Source: Ancylobacter sp. WKF20 (GTDB taxonomy: Bacteria; Pseudomonadota; Alphaproteobacteria; Rhizobiales; Xanthobacteraceae). From it: a DNA stretch of 64,000 bases. Below, piece by piece: positions 9,717 through 18,142 of this stretch. The position numbers were made by a program, and so were the translations under genes. The first letter of the stretch is position 1; every line of letters starts with the position of its first letter. The notes beneath the pieces were generated by a model. It saw only the letters and a list, made by a program, of their open reading frames with translations, had not been told where the DNA came from and ran no database searches. Where the stretch lies: the NCBI RefSeq assembly GCF_029760895.1, contig NZ_CP121679.1, forward strand, positions 868,001-932,000, in the 5' to 3' direction.

Positions 9717-11718
9717 GCCGGTTGATGGATGGGCGATGGGGCCCCTGCCAAGCCCAGTGCTCTATGCCGAGCGTTCCAGCGAGCCGCCGCGCCGGGCCGA
9801 CCGGCTGCTCAAGCGCCTTGAAGGCTTGGTCATTCCCCACTTTGCCGGCCGACGGCAGGCGCAGCTCGCCCGCATCGTGCCCCTGGTTCATGCCGCCGCG
9901 GCCGAGTTGGAGGGGGTGGGTGAAGATGAGGTCGCCAGCCGCGCGCGGGCTATGGCGGGGCGACTGCGGCGCAGCCGGAGCCCGGCGATGGAGGATATCG
10001 CCGCGACCTTCGCTCTGGTGAGGGAGGTTTCCGGCCGCACGCTCGGCATGAAGCATCATGATGTCCAGCTCATGGGCGGGTTTGCCCTGATGAGCGGTAT
10101 GGTCGCCGAGATGAACACAGGCGAGGGCAAGACGCTCACCGCCACGCTCGCCGCGGTCACAGCGGCGCTCGCCGGCAAGCCGGTGCATGTGGTGACGGTG
10201 AACGACTATCTCGCCCGCCGCGATGCGGAAAAGCTCGCGCCCATCTTCGGCTTCTTCGGCCTCTCCGTCGGTGTCGTCGCCGCCGGCATGGAGCGGGAGG
10301 CACGGCGCGCGGCCTATGCCTGCGACGTGACCTACTGCACCAATAAGGAACTGGCGTTCGATCACCTCAAGGATCGGCTGGTCCTTGCCGGAGCCGGCGG
10401 CAATCTGCGCCGCAAGATGCGTTTCGCCGGGATGGGGACGGGTGGCGATGCGCCCGGCCGTGATCTTCTGTTGCGGGGTTTGCATGTCGCGATTGTCGAT
10501 GAGGCCGACAGCGTGCTGATCGACGAGGCGCGAACGCCGCTCATCCTCTCCGGGGAGGTTGAATCCGCTGCCGAGGCGGAATTGCTTCGCCAGGCGCTGG
10601 CGGTGGCCCAAGCTCTGAGGGCAGGGCACGACTACGTCCTCGTCGCCCATCAGAGCCGGATCGACCTTACCGAGGTTGGTCGCAAGCGTCTGGATGGCGA
10701 GGCGGCGGCGCGGGGCGGCCTCTGGCTCAACCAGGTGCTGCGCGAGGATGTGGTGGTCAAGGCGCTGACCGCGCTGCATGTGATGCTGCGGGGCGAGCAG
10801 TACATCGTCCGTGACGGCAAGGTGGAAATCGTCGATGAGTACACCGGCCGCATCATGGCCGAACGCTTCTGGAGCGATGGGCTTCACCAGCTCGTGGAAC
10901 TGAAGGAGGGCGTATCCCTCTCCCCGCGCCGTCGCACGCTGGCCCGCATGACCTATCAACGTCTCTTCCGCCGCTACGAGCATTTGTGCGGTATGTCGGG
11001 CACGGTGGCGGAGGTGGCGGGCGAACTCTGGGAGGTTTATGGCCTGCGCATCGCGCGGATTCCGACACACAAACCACCACGGCGGAAGTTGGTCACGGAT
11101 GTCATCCTTCCACGTTCGCAGGAGCGCTGGAGGACGGTCGCCCAAATCGCCGCGCGTTTCCAGCGCCAGCAGGTGCCCCTGCTCATCGGCACGCGCTCTG
11201 TCGCGGCCTCGCTGGAGGCCAGTCACCATCTGAGCGAGGCCGGTGTGGTCCATCAGGTGCTCAACGCCACTGACGAGGCCGCGGAGGTCAGCATCGTCGA
11301 GAAGGCGGGCCATGCCGGGCAGGTTACGGTCGCGACCAATATGGCCGGCCGCGGTACCGACATTCCGCTCGGCCCGGGCGTCGCCCAGCGGGGTGGGCTG
11401 CTGGTGTTGATGACGGAGCGGCACGATTCTGCCCGTGTCGACCGCCAGCTCGCGGGCCGCACCGCGCGTCAGGGCGACCCCGGCGTGTTCGTCGCGGTGC
11501 TGTCGCTTGAGGACAAGCTTCTGGCCGACTGCCCGCTGCTGTCGGTGCGCCTTGCTGCGAGGCTCGCCGCGCGATGGGGCTCTGCGCGCCTTGCCCGCCT
11601 CGCCATGCGCCTCGCTCAGCGCCATGCCGAGCGCGATCACGCCCGCATCCGCCGCCAGCTGCTTCAGGCCGATGAGGCGCTGGAATCCGTGCTGGCGATT
11701 ACCGGCACGCTGGAATAG
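9709..11718 (+). CDS. SecA-like preprotein translocase ATPase (short accessory paralogue)
   Basis: 669 residues. Clear SecA motor motifs: GGFALMSGMVAEMNTGEGKT with the Walker A at 135-142, VDEADSVLIDEARTP (DEAD at about 264), the TNMAGRGTDIPLGPGV segment, and GRTARQGDPG in place of the usual GRSGRQGDPG. It is about 200-230 residues shorter than housekeeping SecA and ends without the Cys-rich zinc-binding tail; the region after the second motor domain is reduced to an Arg-rich helical end. I chose the ATG at 9709 because it overlaps the stop of the M50/HlyD gene by 8 bp; an in-frame ATG further upstream would lie deep inside that gene. Context points to an accessory ATPase dedicated to the giant repeat protein rather than the general secretion motor. 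Confidence 0.88.
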   Translation: MSEPVDGWAMGPLPSPVLYAERSSEPPRRADRLLKRLEGLVIPHFAGRRQAQLARIVPLVHAAAAELEGVGEDEVASRARAMAGRLRRSRSPAMEDIAATFALVREVSGRTLGMKHHDVQLMGGFALMSGMVAEMNTGEGKTLTATLAAVTAALAGKPVHVVTVNDYLARRDAEKLAPIFGFFGLSVGVVAAGMEREARRAAYACDVTYCTNKELAFDHLKDRLVLAGAGGNLRRKMRFAGMGTGGDAPGRDLLLRGLHVAIVDEADSVLIDEARTPLILSGEVESAAEAELLRQALAVAQALRAGHDYVLVAHQSRIDLTEVGRKRLDGEAAARGGLWLNQVLREDVVVKALTALHVMLRGEQYIVRDGKVEIVDEYTGRIMAERFWSDGLHQLVELKEGVSLSPRRRTLARMTYQRLFRRYEHLCGMSGTVAEVAGELWEVYGLRIARIPTHKPPRRKLVTDVILPRSQERWRTVAQIAARFQRQQVPLLIGTRSVAASLEASHHLSEAGVVHQVLNATDEAAEVSIVEKAGHAGQVTVATNMAGRGTDIPLGPGVAQRGGLLVLMTERHDSARVDRQLAGRTARQGDPGVFVAVLSLEDKLLADCPLLSVRLAARLAARWGSARLARLAMRLAQRHAERDHARIRRQLLQADEALESVLAITGTLE

Positions 11719-11725
11719 CCGGCGC

Positions 11726-11761
11726 GCGGCTTTCCAGCCGCAGAACCGCGCATTTTCTGCG
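11726..11761 (+). terminator. Possible transcription terminator after the secretion cassette
   Basis: Two overlapping stems follow the SecA-like stop codon: GCGGCT/AGCCGC (11726-11741, loop TTCC) and CGCAGAA/TTCTGCG (11739-11761, loop of 9). They cannot form together. There is no long T-run, so termination efficiency is uncertain. Confidence 0.35.
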
Positions 11762-11856
11762 TGGAACAAGAGAGCAGAGTTTTGTTGATAGAGCCTCTAC
11801 CCTCCACAGAGGGGTCGCGGCGACTAAGTCGCACCACGGAGTAAAGTTGGCAGTGC

Positions 11857-11961
11857 TGGCGCGCCCGGCGCGATTCGAACTATCTTTTGATCGTGAGGCT
11901 ATCGCAATGATGTTCGTCCGCTTTTGGGGATCCGCCCATTCGAACCCGAATGTCCGCAATC
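11857..11961 (-). repeat. Dispersed repeat, copy A (tRNA 3'-end-like unit)
   Basis: About 105 bp nearly identical to copies at 30867 and 54685. On the minus strand it ends with TTCGAAT, then 16 bases, the last three being CCA: the exact spacing of a tRNA T-loop, 5-base T-stem half, 7-base acceptor half, discriminator and CCA. No complementary 5' half is present, so it is not an intact tRNA. ATTCGAAC occurs twice in the unit, at 11873 and 11938. Similarity to copy B also continues about 29 bp beyond the CCA side (11828-11856). An IS3-type remnant lies just to the right. Confidence 0.75.
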
Positions 11962-12057
11962 GGGGCGCCTTGCTGACAGGCGGCTACGGGGCCGTAACCG
12001 GACTGTCGGCTCCTGGGTGAGCAATGCGCATAGCGGGACTTTCGGCGTCTGCCTCAA

Positions 12058-12483
12058 GCGGACACCCGCGAATGCCTGGCGCTTGTCGTCGACACCTCGC
12101 TCTCCGGCCAACGGGTCGCCCGCGAACTCGATGCCCTCATCGACCTTCGCGGCCGGCCGCTGATGGTCGTCAGCGACAACGGCACCGAGCTGACATCGCG
12201 GGCAATCCTGCAATGGCAGGAGGATAGCCAGGTCGAGTGGCACTACATTGCGCCAGGCAAGCCGATGCAGAACGGGCTTGTCGGGAGCCTGAATGGTCGC
12301 TTCCGGGACGAATGTCTGAACGAGCACATGTTCCATAACCTGCCGACCGCTTGCAGGCTGATCGAAGAATGGAGGATGGACTACAATGCCCACCGGCCGC
12401 ACACGAGCCTTGGCGGCCTCACCGCAAACGAGTTTGCAACCCGGTCCAGGACGGACCACATCGAGAACAGAGTCCAGTTATGA
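12058..12483 (+). pseudogene. IS3-family transposase orfB fragment (C-terminal part, inactive)
   Basis: The frame that ends at 12483 reads [14 protein letters not shown], then SDNGTELTS and [14 protein letters not shown], the integrase core of IS3-family OrfB, and continues to a natural C-terminus. The N-terminal half, orfA and the left end are missing; readable similarity starts near 12058. The catalytic Glu of the DDE triad, expected 36 residues after the Asp of SDNG, is Gly (GGG at 12283-12285), whereas the related element at 31 kb has Glu there. It is therefore both truncated and catalytically dead. It lies against repeat copy A, with a matching IS end at 12498. Confidence 0.85.
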
Positions 12484-12497
12484 ACGAGGGCAAATAA

Positions 12498-12509
12498 GGG
12501 GCAACGTCA
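12498..12509. repeat. Terminal inverted-repeat end of the IS3-type remnant
   Basis: GGGGCAACGTCA lies 15 bp after the orfB fragment and is identical to the outer end of the IS element at 32200-32211. It marks the right boundary of the decayed element; the left end is lost. Confidence 0.6.
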
Positions 12510-12613
12510 GCAGAAACTGACTTGGCGCTGGGCAATACGCGAATGTTCTTCCCGCGCGACGATCTGACAAGCTCTGGAGGATACGAAGCGGCTACATGGG
12601 AAGTGACGAAGAG

Positions 12614-13588
12614 TTATTCAGTCATTGGCGTGAAGCTGCGTGTGCGCAAAGTCACCGCTTCGTCGAGAACCCATGATCGGAAGATTTGCACCCGGCTATC
12701 CTCCATCCGAGATTCATGGATGAGTAGGTAATATTCTCCGGCACTCGCAATCTCGCTGGAATAGGGAATGCAAAGGCCCCGCTCACCTTCCTCCTGCGCC
12801 AGGAGGATATCGGGCACCAAGGCGATGCCGCGGCCCTGCCGCGCCGCGTCGAGCGCCATGAAGAAATGCCCGAACTGCAGGTGCGGATCGCTCTCCGCCT
12901 CGTAGCGCAAGCCATTGGCCCGCAACCAGTCGGGCCAGGCATAACGTCGCGTTGAGGTGTGGATCAGCGGATAGGCGAGGAGATCGGCCGCCTCGCCCAC
13001 GGCGCCGGTCAACAGCGCCGGCGCGCAGACCGGTACGAGCCGATCCGGGAATAGTTCGTCCGCGTGCACGCCGTCCCAGCGCGTGACCATGGGCAGCTCG
13101 ATGCGAGGTTGGTTGCGCTCATAGCGGCGGCCCGGCAGGCGACCGACCCGAATGGCGATGTCGGCATCATGGGCGAGCAGGTCCGCCGCATCGATCGAGG
13201 AGACGATACGCGCCTCGATTTCCGGATGGCGGGCGACCAGCAGGTGCAGCCGGGGCATCAGCCAGACCGTGGCGATGGTTGGAAGCGCGCTGATGGTGAT
13301 GGCGGGATCACTGCGCCGGCGCGTCAGGCGCAAGGCGGCGCGCTCCAGATCGTCGAAGACCCCTTCCACCACGCGGTAGAACTGCTCGCCCTCGGCGGTG
13401 AGCTCGATGCGCCTTGTATGGCGCACGAACAGGTCCTGACCGAGTTCGACCTCGAGTTCCTTCACCTGCCGGCTGACCGCGCCCTGGGTGAGATGAAGCT
13501 CGTCGGCCGCACGAGTGAAGGAGAGATGACGCGCCGCGGCCTCGAACCCCTTCAACGCATTCAAAGGCGGCAGTCGCCTCTTTCTCAT
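12614..13588 (-). CDS. LysR-family transcriptional regulator (GcvA-like)
   Basis: 324 residues. The N-terminal winged helix-turn-helix is clear (LNALKGFEAAARHLSFTRAA then LTQGAVSRQVKELE, residues about 8-50), followed by a LysR substrate-binding domain of the GcvA type (LPTIATVWLMPRL near residue 103). The gene is divergent from the ABC importer operon starting at 13750, with a 161-bp gap holding two identical palindromes, so it most likely controls that operon in response to the imported compound or a product. Effector unknown. Confidence 0.9.
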   Translation of the reverse strand: MRKRRLPPLNALKGFEAAARHLSFTRAADELHLTQGAVSRQVKELEVELGQDLFVRHTRRIELTAEGEQFYRVVEGVFDDLERAALRLTRRRSDPAITISALPTIATVWLMPRLHLLVARHPEIEARIVSSIDAADLLAHDADIAIRVGRLPGRRYERNQPRIELPMVTRWDGVHADELFPDRLVPVCAPALLTGAVGEAADLLAYPLIHTSTRRYAWPDWLRANGLRYEAESDPHLQFGHFFMALDAARQGRGIALVPDILLAQEEGERGLCIPYSSEIASAGEYYLLIHESRMEDSRVQIFRSWVLDEAVTLRTRSFTPMTE

Positions 13589-13600
13589 CCAGCACCCCCA

Positions 13601-13627
13601 TCATGCATGAACATAGATCATGCATGA
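13601..13627. promoter_or_regulatory. Twin palindromic operator in the divergent promoter region
   Basis: The perfect 10-bp palindrome TCATGCATGA occurs twice, at 13601-13610 and 13618-13627, 17 bp centre to centre, between the LysR gene (start 13588) and the ABC operon (start 13750). Close spacing to the LysR start suggests autoregulation plus control of the operon. The link to this LysR protein is inferred. Confidence 0.6.
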
Positions 13628-13749
13628 GTGCCGAACAAATCGTTTGTGACAGGCCCACCCGCCCGGCATCGTAGCGGCACCCGATTTCCACCGGCCAGCC
13701 ACCATCGTCGCACGCACCTCGGACCCACGGCGTCCGGGCGAGGATTCCC

Positions 13750-15255
13750 ATGCCCGCATCCGATGAAGCGCTCCTCGCCACCGGCATCGCCAAAACCTAT
13801 GGCGCAACCTGCGCGTTGCGCGATGCGCGGCTTACCCTACGGCGCGGGCGCGTGCATGCGCTGCTTGGCGAGAACGGCGCGGGAAAGTCCACAATGGTCA
13901 AGATCCTTGTCGGCGCGGTGACGCCCGATGCCGGCCGCCTCGATCTGAACGGCGCACCCGCCGCCTTCGGCTCCGTGACGCAGGCGATCCGTGCCGGCAT
14001 CGTACCGATCCACCAGCACCTCAGCCTGTTCCCGGAATTGAGTGTGCATGAGAATCTCTCGGCGTTCGCTCTGGCCGGCGGCGGCGGACTCTGGGCGAGG
14101 TGGCATCTCGTCGATCCCGCCCGCGCCCGCGGCTGGCTGGCCGAGGTCGGTCTCGATGTCGATCTTGCCGCGCCGCTTGGCACATTGTCGCTTGGCGAGC
14201 GCCAGTTGGTCGAGGTGGCTCGCGCGCTCAGCCTCGACTGCCGCGTGCTGGTGCTCGACGAGCCGACCGCCGCACTCAATGCCGGCGAGGCCGAACGGCT
14301 GTTCGCCGTTGTGCGCCGGCTCTGCACGAACGGGACGGCGGCGCTGTTCATCTCCCATCGCTTCGACGAGATCGAGGCGCTCGCCGACGATGTCACCGTA
14401 TTGCGCGATGGCCGCACGGTGATCGACGCCGCGCCCATTGGTCGCCACAGCCGCGAGGAACTGACCCACGCCATGCTCGGAGCGGGGATCGAGGCCGTAC
14501 CGGAACGCCTCAGCGCGCGTGCCGAGCCGGTGCTGGTCGGGCGGGGTTTTGCCGGCCATCGCGACGCAGGCGGCGGCACCGACGTAACGGTCCATGCCGG
14601 TGAGATCGTCGGGCTGGCCGGCCTGATCGGCTCCGGTGCGCTCACCCTCGCCGCGTGGCTGGCCGGCGCGCAGGACGGCGCGGGAGAGCTTTCGGCGGCG
14701 GGCCACGCCTTCACACCCGGCGACCGCAGACGGGCGGCGGCGCTCGGCATCGCCTATGTCCCCGCCGATCGTCACGTCGACGGCCTGTTCGCGCCGCTCT
14801 CGGCGCGGCGCAACGTCTCGGTCTCAGCGCTTGGCCATCTGGCGCGTCTTGGCTGGCTGCGCGCGTCCGAGGAGGCGGAGCGGATCGACCCGCTGCTCCG
14901 CCGCCTGAAGCTGCACCCAGCGCATCCCGAGGCGGACGCGCGGACCTTCAGCGGCGGCAATCAGCAGAAGCTGCTCATCGCACGATGCCTCGCTCTGCCG
15001 GGACTGAAAGCGATGGTCCTTCTGGAGCCGACACGCGGGGTCGATGTCGCGGCGCGCAGCGTCATCCACGATGCCATCCGCGAAGCCGCCGCAGCGGGTA
15101 TCGCGGTCCTGATCGCGACCAGCGACCTCGACGAGCTTATGGTGCTGGCCCATCGCTACCTCGTGGTGCGTGACCACAGGCTTGCCGCCGAGCTGCCACA
15201 GGACGCCCCGCGCGCGGCGCTGCTGGCGGTACTGTCCGGGAGCGCCGCGGCATGA
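13750..15255 (+). CDS. Ribose-type ABC importer, ATP-binding protein (two ATPase domains)
   Basis: 501 residues with the duplicated layout of RbsA/MglA-type ATPases. Domain 1 has Walker A GENGAGKST (about residues 38-46), signature LSLGERQL and Walker B VLVLDEPTAAL. Domain 2 keeps the signature FSGGNQQK, but its Walker A region reads GLIGSGALTL and its Walker B reads MVLLEPTRGVD, where the usual Asp before Glu is Leu; the second site is thus degenerate, as is partly usual in this family. It energises import through the two permeases that follow. The next gene starts inside its stop region (ATGA, 15252). Substrate is probably not a simple sugar, given the downstream enzymes (inference). Confidence 0.92.
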   Translation: MPASDEALLATGIAKTYGATCALRDARLTLRRGRVHALLGENGAGKSTMVKILVGAVTPDAGRLDLNGAPAAFGSVTQAIRAGIVPIHQHLSLFPELSVHENLSAFALAGGGGLWARWHLVDPARARGWLAEVGLDVDLAAPLGTLSLGERQLVEVARALSLDCRVLVLDEPTAALNAGEAERLFAVVRRLCTNGTAALFISHRFDEIEALADDVTVLRDGRTVIDAAPIGRHSREELTHAMLGAGIEAVPERLSARAEPVLVGRGFAGHRDAGGGTDVTVHAGEIVGLAGLIGSGALTLAAWLAGAQDGAGELSAAGHAFTPGDRRRAAALGIAYVPADRHVDGLFAPLSARRNVSVSALGHLARLGWLRASEEAERIDPLLRRLKLHPAHPEADARTFSGGNQQKLLIARCLALPGLKAMVLLEPTRGVDVAARSVIHDAIREAAAAGIAVLIATSDLDELMVLAHRYLVVRDHRLAAELPQDAPRAALLAVLSGSAAA

Positions 15256-16199
15256 GGACCAAATGCCCGCCGGCGGTGGCGCTGGTCTGCCTCGGCCTGT
15301 TCCTGCTGTGCTGCCTGTTCGTGCCGCGCTTCGCCACTCTCGGTAATATCGAGAACGTGCTGCGCGTCGCCGCCATCCTTTGCATCGTCGCCTGCGGGCA
15401 GGCAATCGTCATCATTCTCGGCGGCATCGAGTTCTCGTTCGGTGCTTCCGTGGCGCTCTCCAGCGTCGTGACCGTAATGACGCTGCCCACTGCCGGGCCG
15501 ATCGGGGGTCTGGTCGCAGGCGGCGCGACCGTCATCGGCATCGGCGCAGTGAATGGCTGGCTGGTCGGGCGCATGGGGCTGCCGCCGGTCATCGTCACCC
15601 TCGGCACGCTGATGATGGCGTCCGGCACGGCCGCCTGGCTGGTCGGCGGCCTGCCGCTTGATGCCCCGCCTTCCGCCGTCTTCTCTTGGCCGGCGCGTGG
15701 CCGCGTCCTCGGCATTCCCGTCTCGATCCTCACGGCCATGCTCGCCTGCCTCGCGCTGCATCTGCTGCTGGCCCACGGCCGGATCGGGCGGCTCTGGTAC
15801 CATGTCGGCGCCAATCCGCCGGCCGCCCGGCTCGCCGGGATCGATGTCGCCCGCATCACCCTGCTCGGCTACGTGGTTGCCGGCGCCTTCTGCGCCGTCG
15901 GAGCCATCATCCTGACGAGCCGCGTCGCCTCCGGCCAGCCGGCCCTCGCACCAAATCTGGCCTTCGAGACCATCGCAGCCTGCGCCATTGGCGGCCTGCC
16001 GCTGTCGGGCGGGCGGGGGCATGTGCTGCAGGTCGTGTTCGGCGTGCTCACCGTCGCCATGCTCAACAACGCCGTGGTTCTCATCAACCTGCCCGTCGCC
16101 TGGCAATTGGTGCTGCTCGGCCTCGCAGTGCTGGCGTCGGTCGGCCTGCAGAAGGACTGGGGCGCGCTGAAGCGCCTCGCCGGGAGGGCCGACCGATGA
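15252..16199 (+). CDS. Ribose-type ABC importer permease 1
   Basis: 315 residues, strongly hydrophobic, with the RbsC/BPD_transp_2 pattern: an IVIILGGIEFSFGASVALSS segment, NGWLVGRMGLPPVIVTLGT, and near the end a conserved AIGGLPLSGGRG turn. Inner-membrane channel subunit. It overlaps the ATPase gene by 4 bp and the second permease by 4 bp (ATGA), so the three are translationally coupled. Two different permease genes suggest a heterodimeric channel. Confidence 0.92.
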   Translation: MRTKCPPAVALVCLGLFLLCCLFVPRFATLGNIENVLRVAAILCIVACGQAIVIILGGIEFSFGASVALSSVVTVMTLPTAGPIGGLVAGGATVIGIGAVNGWLVGRMGLPPVIVTLGTLMMASGTAAWLVGGLPLDAPPSAVFSWPARGRVLGIPVSILTAMLACLALHLLLAHGRIGRLWYHVGANPPAARLAGIDVARITLLGYVVAGAFCAVGAIILTSRVASGQPALAPNLAFETIAACAIGGLPLSGGRGHVLQVVFGVLTVAMLNNAVVLINLPVAWQLVLLGLAVLASVGLQKDWGALKRLAGRADR

Positions 16200-17173
16200 G
16201 GCCCCTCAGCGATAGCGGCGCCCGGTTCCTCGTCGCGCCCGCCTCTATTCTGGCGGCATCGGCTCTGTTCGGCCTCGCCACGCCCGGCTTCCTGACGCTC
16301 GACAACGGACTGAGCATTGCCGGCCAGCTCTGGATCCTCGCCCTGCTGGCGGTCGGGCAGATGTTTGCCCTCACCGTGCGCGGTTTTGACATCTCGGTCG
16401 GCGCGGTCGCCGCCTTGTCGGGAACGCTCGGCGTGATGGCGGCGAACGCCTTCGGTTTGCCGGCGCTGCTTCTTGCCGTGCCGGTCGGCCTCGCTTGCGG
16501 CACCGTGAATGGCTGGCTGGTCGGCCGTGCCCGCTTTCAGCCGATTGTCGCCACGCTCGGCACGGTGCTGGCGGTGAAGGGCCTCGCGCTTCTCGTCACC
16601 GGTGACGGACAGGTGGTGCCCCTTGCGGCGGGGGACACGGCCGGGCTGGCCTTCGACACGGTGCTCGGCCTGCCCCCCCTCGGCTGGACTTCTCTCGCCT
16701 GCATCTTCTTCGCGCATCTGCTGCTTCGCCACCTGGTCCTTGGCCGGCGCCTCCTGATGCTCGGCTCGAACCCGGAAGCGGTCGCGCTGGTCGGCGGGTC
16801 TCCCTGGCGCATCGAAATGCGCGCCTACCAGCTCTGCGGCGCCTTCGCCGGGCTCGCTGGTGCGCTGATGGCGGCCCGCGCCGGCGCAGGTCTGCCGACC
16901 GAGGGCGCCGGCATGGAACTGCAATCCATCGCTGCGGCGGTAATCGGCGGCACCGCTCTGGCGGGCGGACGCGCCAATGTGTGGGCGGTGCTGGCCGGTG
17001 CGGCCTTCGTCCAGGTGGTGCTCACCGGTCTGAACCTGTCCGGCGTCTCGCCCTTCTTCGCCCAGATCGCCGTCGGCGCCGTGATCATCGCCTCAGGACT
17101 GATGGACAGGGGCCTGCGCGTCCTTCTTTCCCGCCTTTCCAGAACCTTCCAACAAAAAGGGACATTCCAATGA
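16196..17173 (+). CDS. Ribose-type ABC importer permease 2
   Basis: 325 residues, same family as the preceding permease (FDISVGAVAALSG, NGWLVGRARFQPIVATLGT, VIGGTALAGGRANV). Inner membrane. I chose the ATG at 16196, which overlaps the stop of permease 1 by 4 bp; longer upstream in-frame extensions run inside permease 1 and are not credible. Its own stop overlaps the binding-protein start by 4 bp. Confidence 0.92.
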   Translation: MRPLSDSGARFLVAPASILAASALFGLATPGFLTLDNGLSIAGQLWILALLAVGQMFALTVRGFDISVGAVAALSGTLGVMAANAFGLPALLLAVPVGLACGTVNGWLVGRARFQPIVATLGTVLAVKGLALLVTGDGQVVPLAAGDTAGLAFDTVLGLPPLGWTSLACIFFAHLLLRHLVLGRRLLMLGSNPEAVALVGGSPWRIEMRAYQLCGAFAGLAGALMAARAGAGLPTEGAGMELQSIAAAVIGGTALAGGRANVWAVLAGAAFVQVVLTGLNLSGVSPFFAQIAVGAVIIASGLMDRGLRVLLSRLSRTFQQKGTFQ

Positions 17174-18123
17174 AGCTGTTCCGTGCCGCTTCTCTCGCCG
17201 CCCTGCTCCTGTCGACGGCCTGCGCGCCGGCCCTCGCCGCCGAACCCGTCATCGGGGTCTCAGTCCCAAATCTCGGCTCGTCCTTCTGGATTTCCGTGCT
17301 GTACGGCGTCGATACCGCCGCCAAGGCCGACCAGGCGAAACTCGTCACGCTGAGCGCCGGCGGCGATGCCAATTCGAGCCAGCAGATCTCGCAGATCCAG
17401 GATCTGATCCAGCGCAAGGTCGATGCGATCATCGTTGGCGCCACCAATGGCGACGCGGTGAAGGCGATCGTCGAGCGGGCGGTAGCCGCCGGCATTCCCG
17501 TGGTCGGCATCTCCTCGCCGCCCAACACGGACAAGCTCGCCGCCATGGTCAGCGCCGACCATTACGACATGGGCAAGCTTCAGGCCGAGTGCCTGGCCAA
17601 GGCGATCGGCGGCAAGGGCGAGGTGGCGATGATGGCCGGCCCGAGCGGCCAAGCCTGGTCGGACCTGCGGGCGCAGGGCTTCAAGGACACCCTGGCCAAG
17701 GTGGCACCGAACGTGAAGATCGTCGCGGAGTCGCGCCTCGCCGACAACCGCAACGCCGCACTGACCACCGCCGACGACTGGATCCAGCGCTTCCCGGACC
17801 TCTCCGGCGTCTACAGCGCCACCGACGACATGGCGGCCGGTGTGGTCTCCGCGCTCAAGAGCGCCGGCAAGGGTTCGGTGAAGGTGTCGGCCTCCAACCT
17901 CTCGCCCACCGCCCAGCAGATGCTGAAGGACGGTGATCTCGCCTGCACCTCGATCCAGCAGATCGTGGCGCAGGGCAGGGCGGCGCTCGATCAAGCGGTC
18001 GCCGCCGCGACCAAGGGCAAGGTGGAAGCGAAGGTGGTCACACCCGCCGTGCTTGTCACGCCGGACAATGTCGGCAGCATCGACCTCAGCCTCGTCGTCG
18101 CCCCCGCCGACTATCGGCCCTGA
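17170..18123 (+). CDS. Ribose-type ABC importer, periplasmic substrate-binding protein
   Basis: 317 residues. A classic signal peptide (MKLFRAASLAALLLSTACAP, likely cut after PALA) precedes a periplasmic-binding-protein type 1 domain of the RbsB kind: IGVSVPNLGSSFW at the start, LIQRKVDAIIVGATNGDAV, PVVGISSPPN and VYSATDDMAAGVVSAL. It delivers the ligand to the two permeases. The start overlaps the permease 2 stop (ATGA). Having the binding protein last in the transporter order is less common than first. Ligand unknown. Confidence 0.92.
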   Translation: MKLFRAASLAALLLSTACAPALAAEPVIGVSVPNLGSSFWISVLYGVDTAAKADQAKLVTLSAGGDANSSQQISQIQDLIQRKVDAIIVGATNGDAVKAIVERAVAAGIPVVGISSPPNTDKLAAMVSADHYDMGKLQAECLAKAIGGKGEVAMMAGPSGQAWSDLRAQGFKDTLAKVAPNVKIVAESRLADNRNAALTTADDWIQRFPDLSGVYSATDDMAAGVVSALKSAGKGSVKVSASNLSPTAQQMLKDGDLACTSIQQIVAQGRAALDQAVAAATKGKVEAKVVTPAVLVTPDNVGSIDLSLVVAPADYRP

Positions 18124-18142
18124 TCGTTCTGGAGCCCCTTTC

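Noticed and set aside
9586..11769. A 727-codon minus-strand frame opposite the SecA-like gene
   Set aside because: The plus-strand frame has all SecA motifs; the antisense product is His/Arg-rich with no recognisable domain.
11857..11961. An intact tRNA gene at the repeat copies
   Set aside because: Only the T-loop, 3' stem halves and CCA are present. No matching 5' acceptor half, D-arm or anticodon arm can be found within 75 bases.
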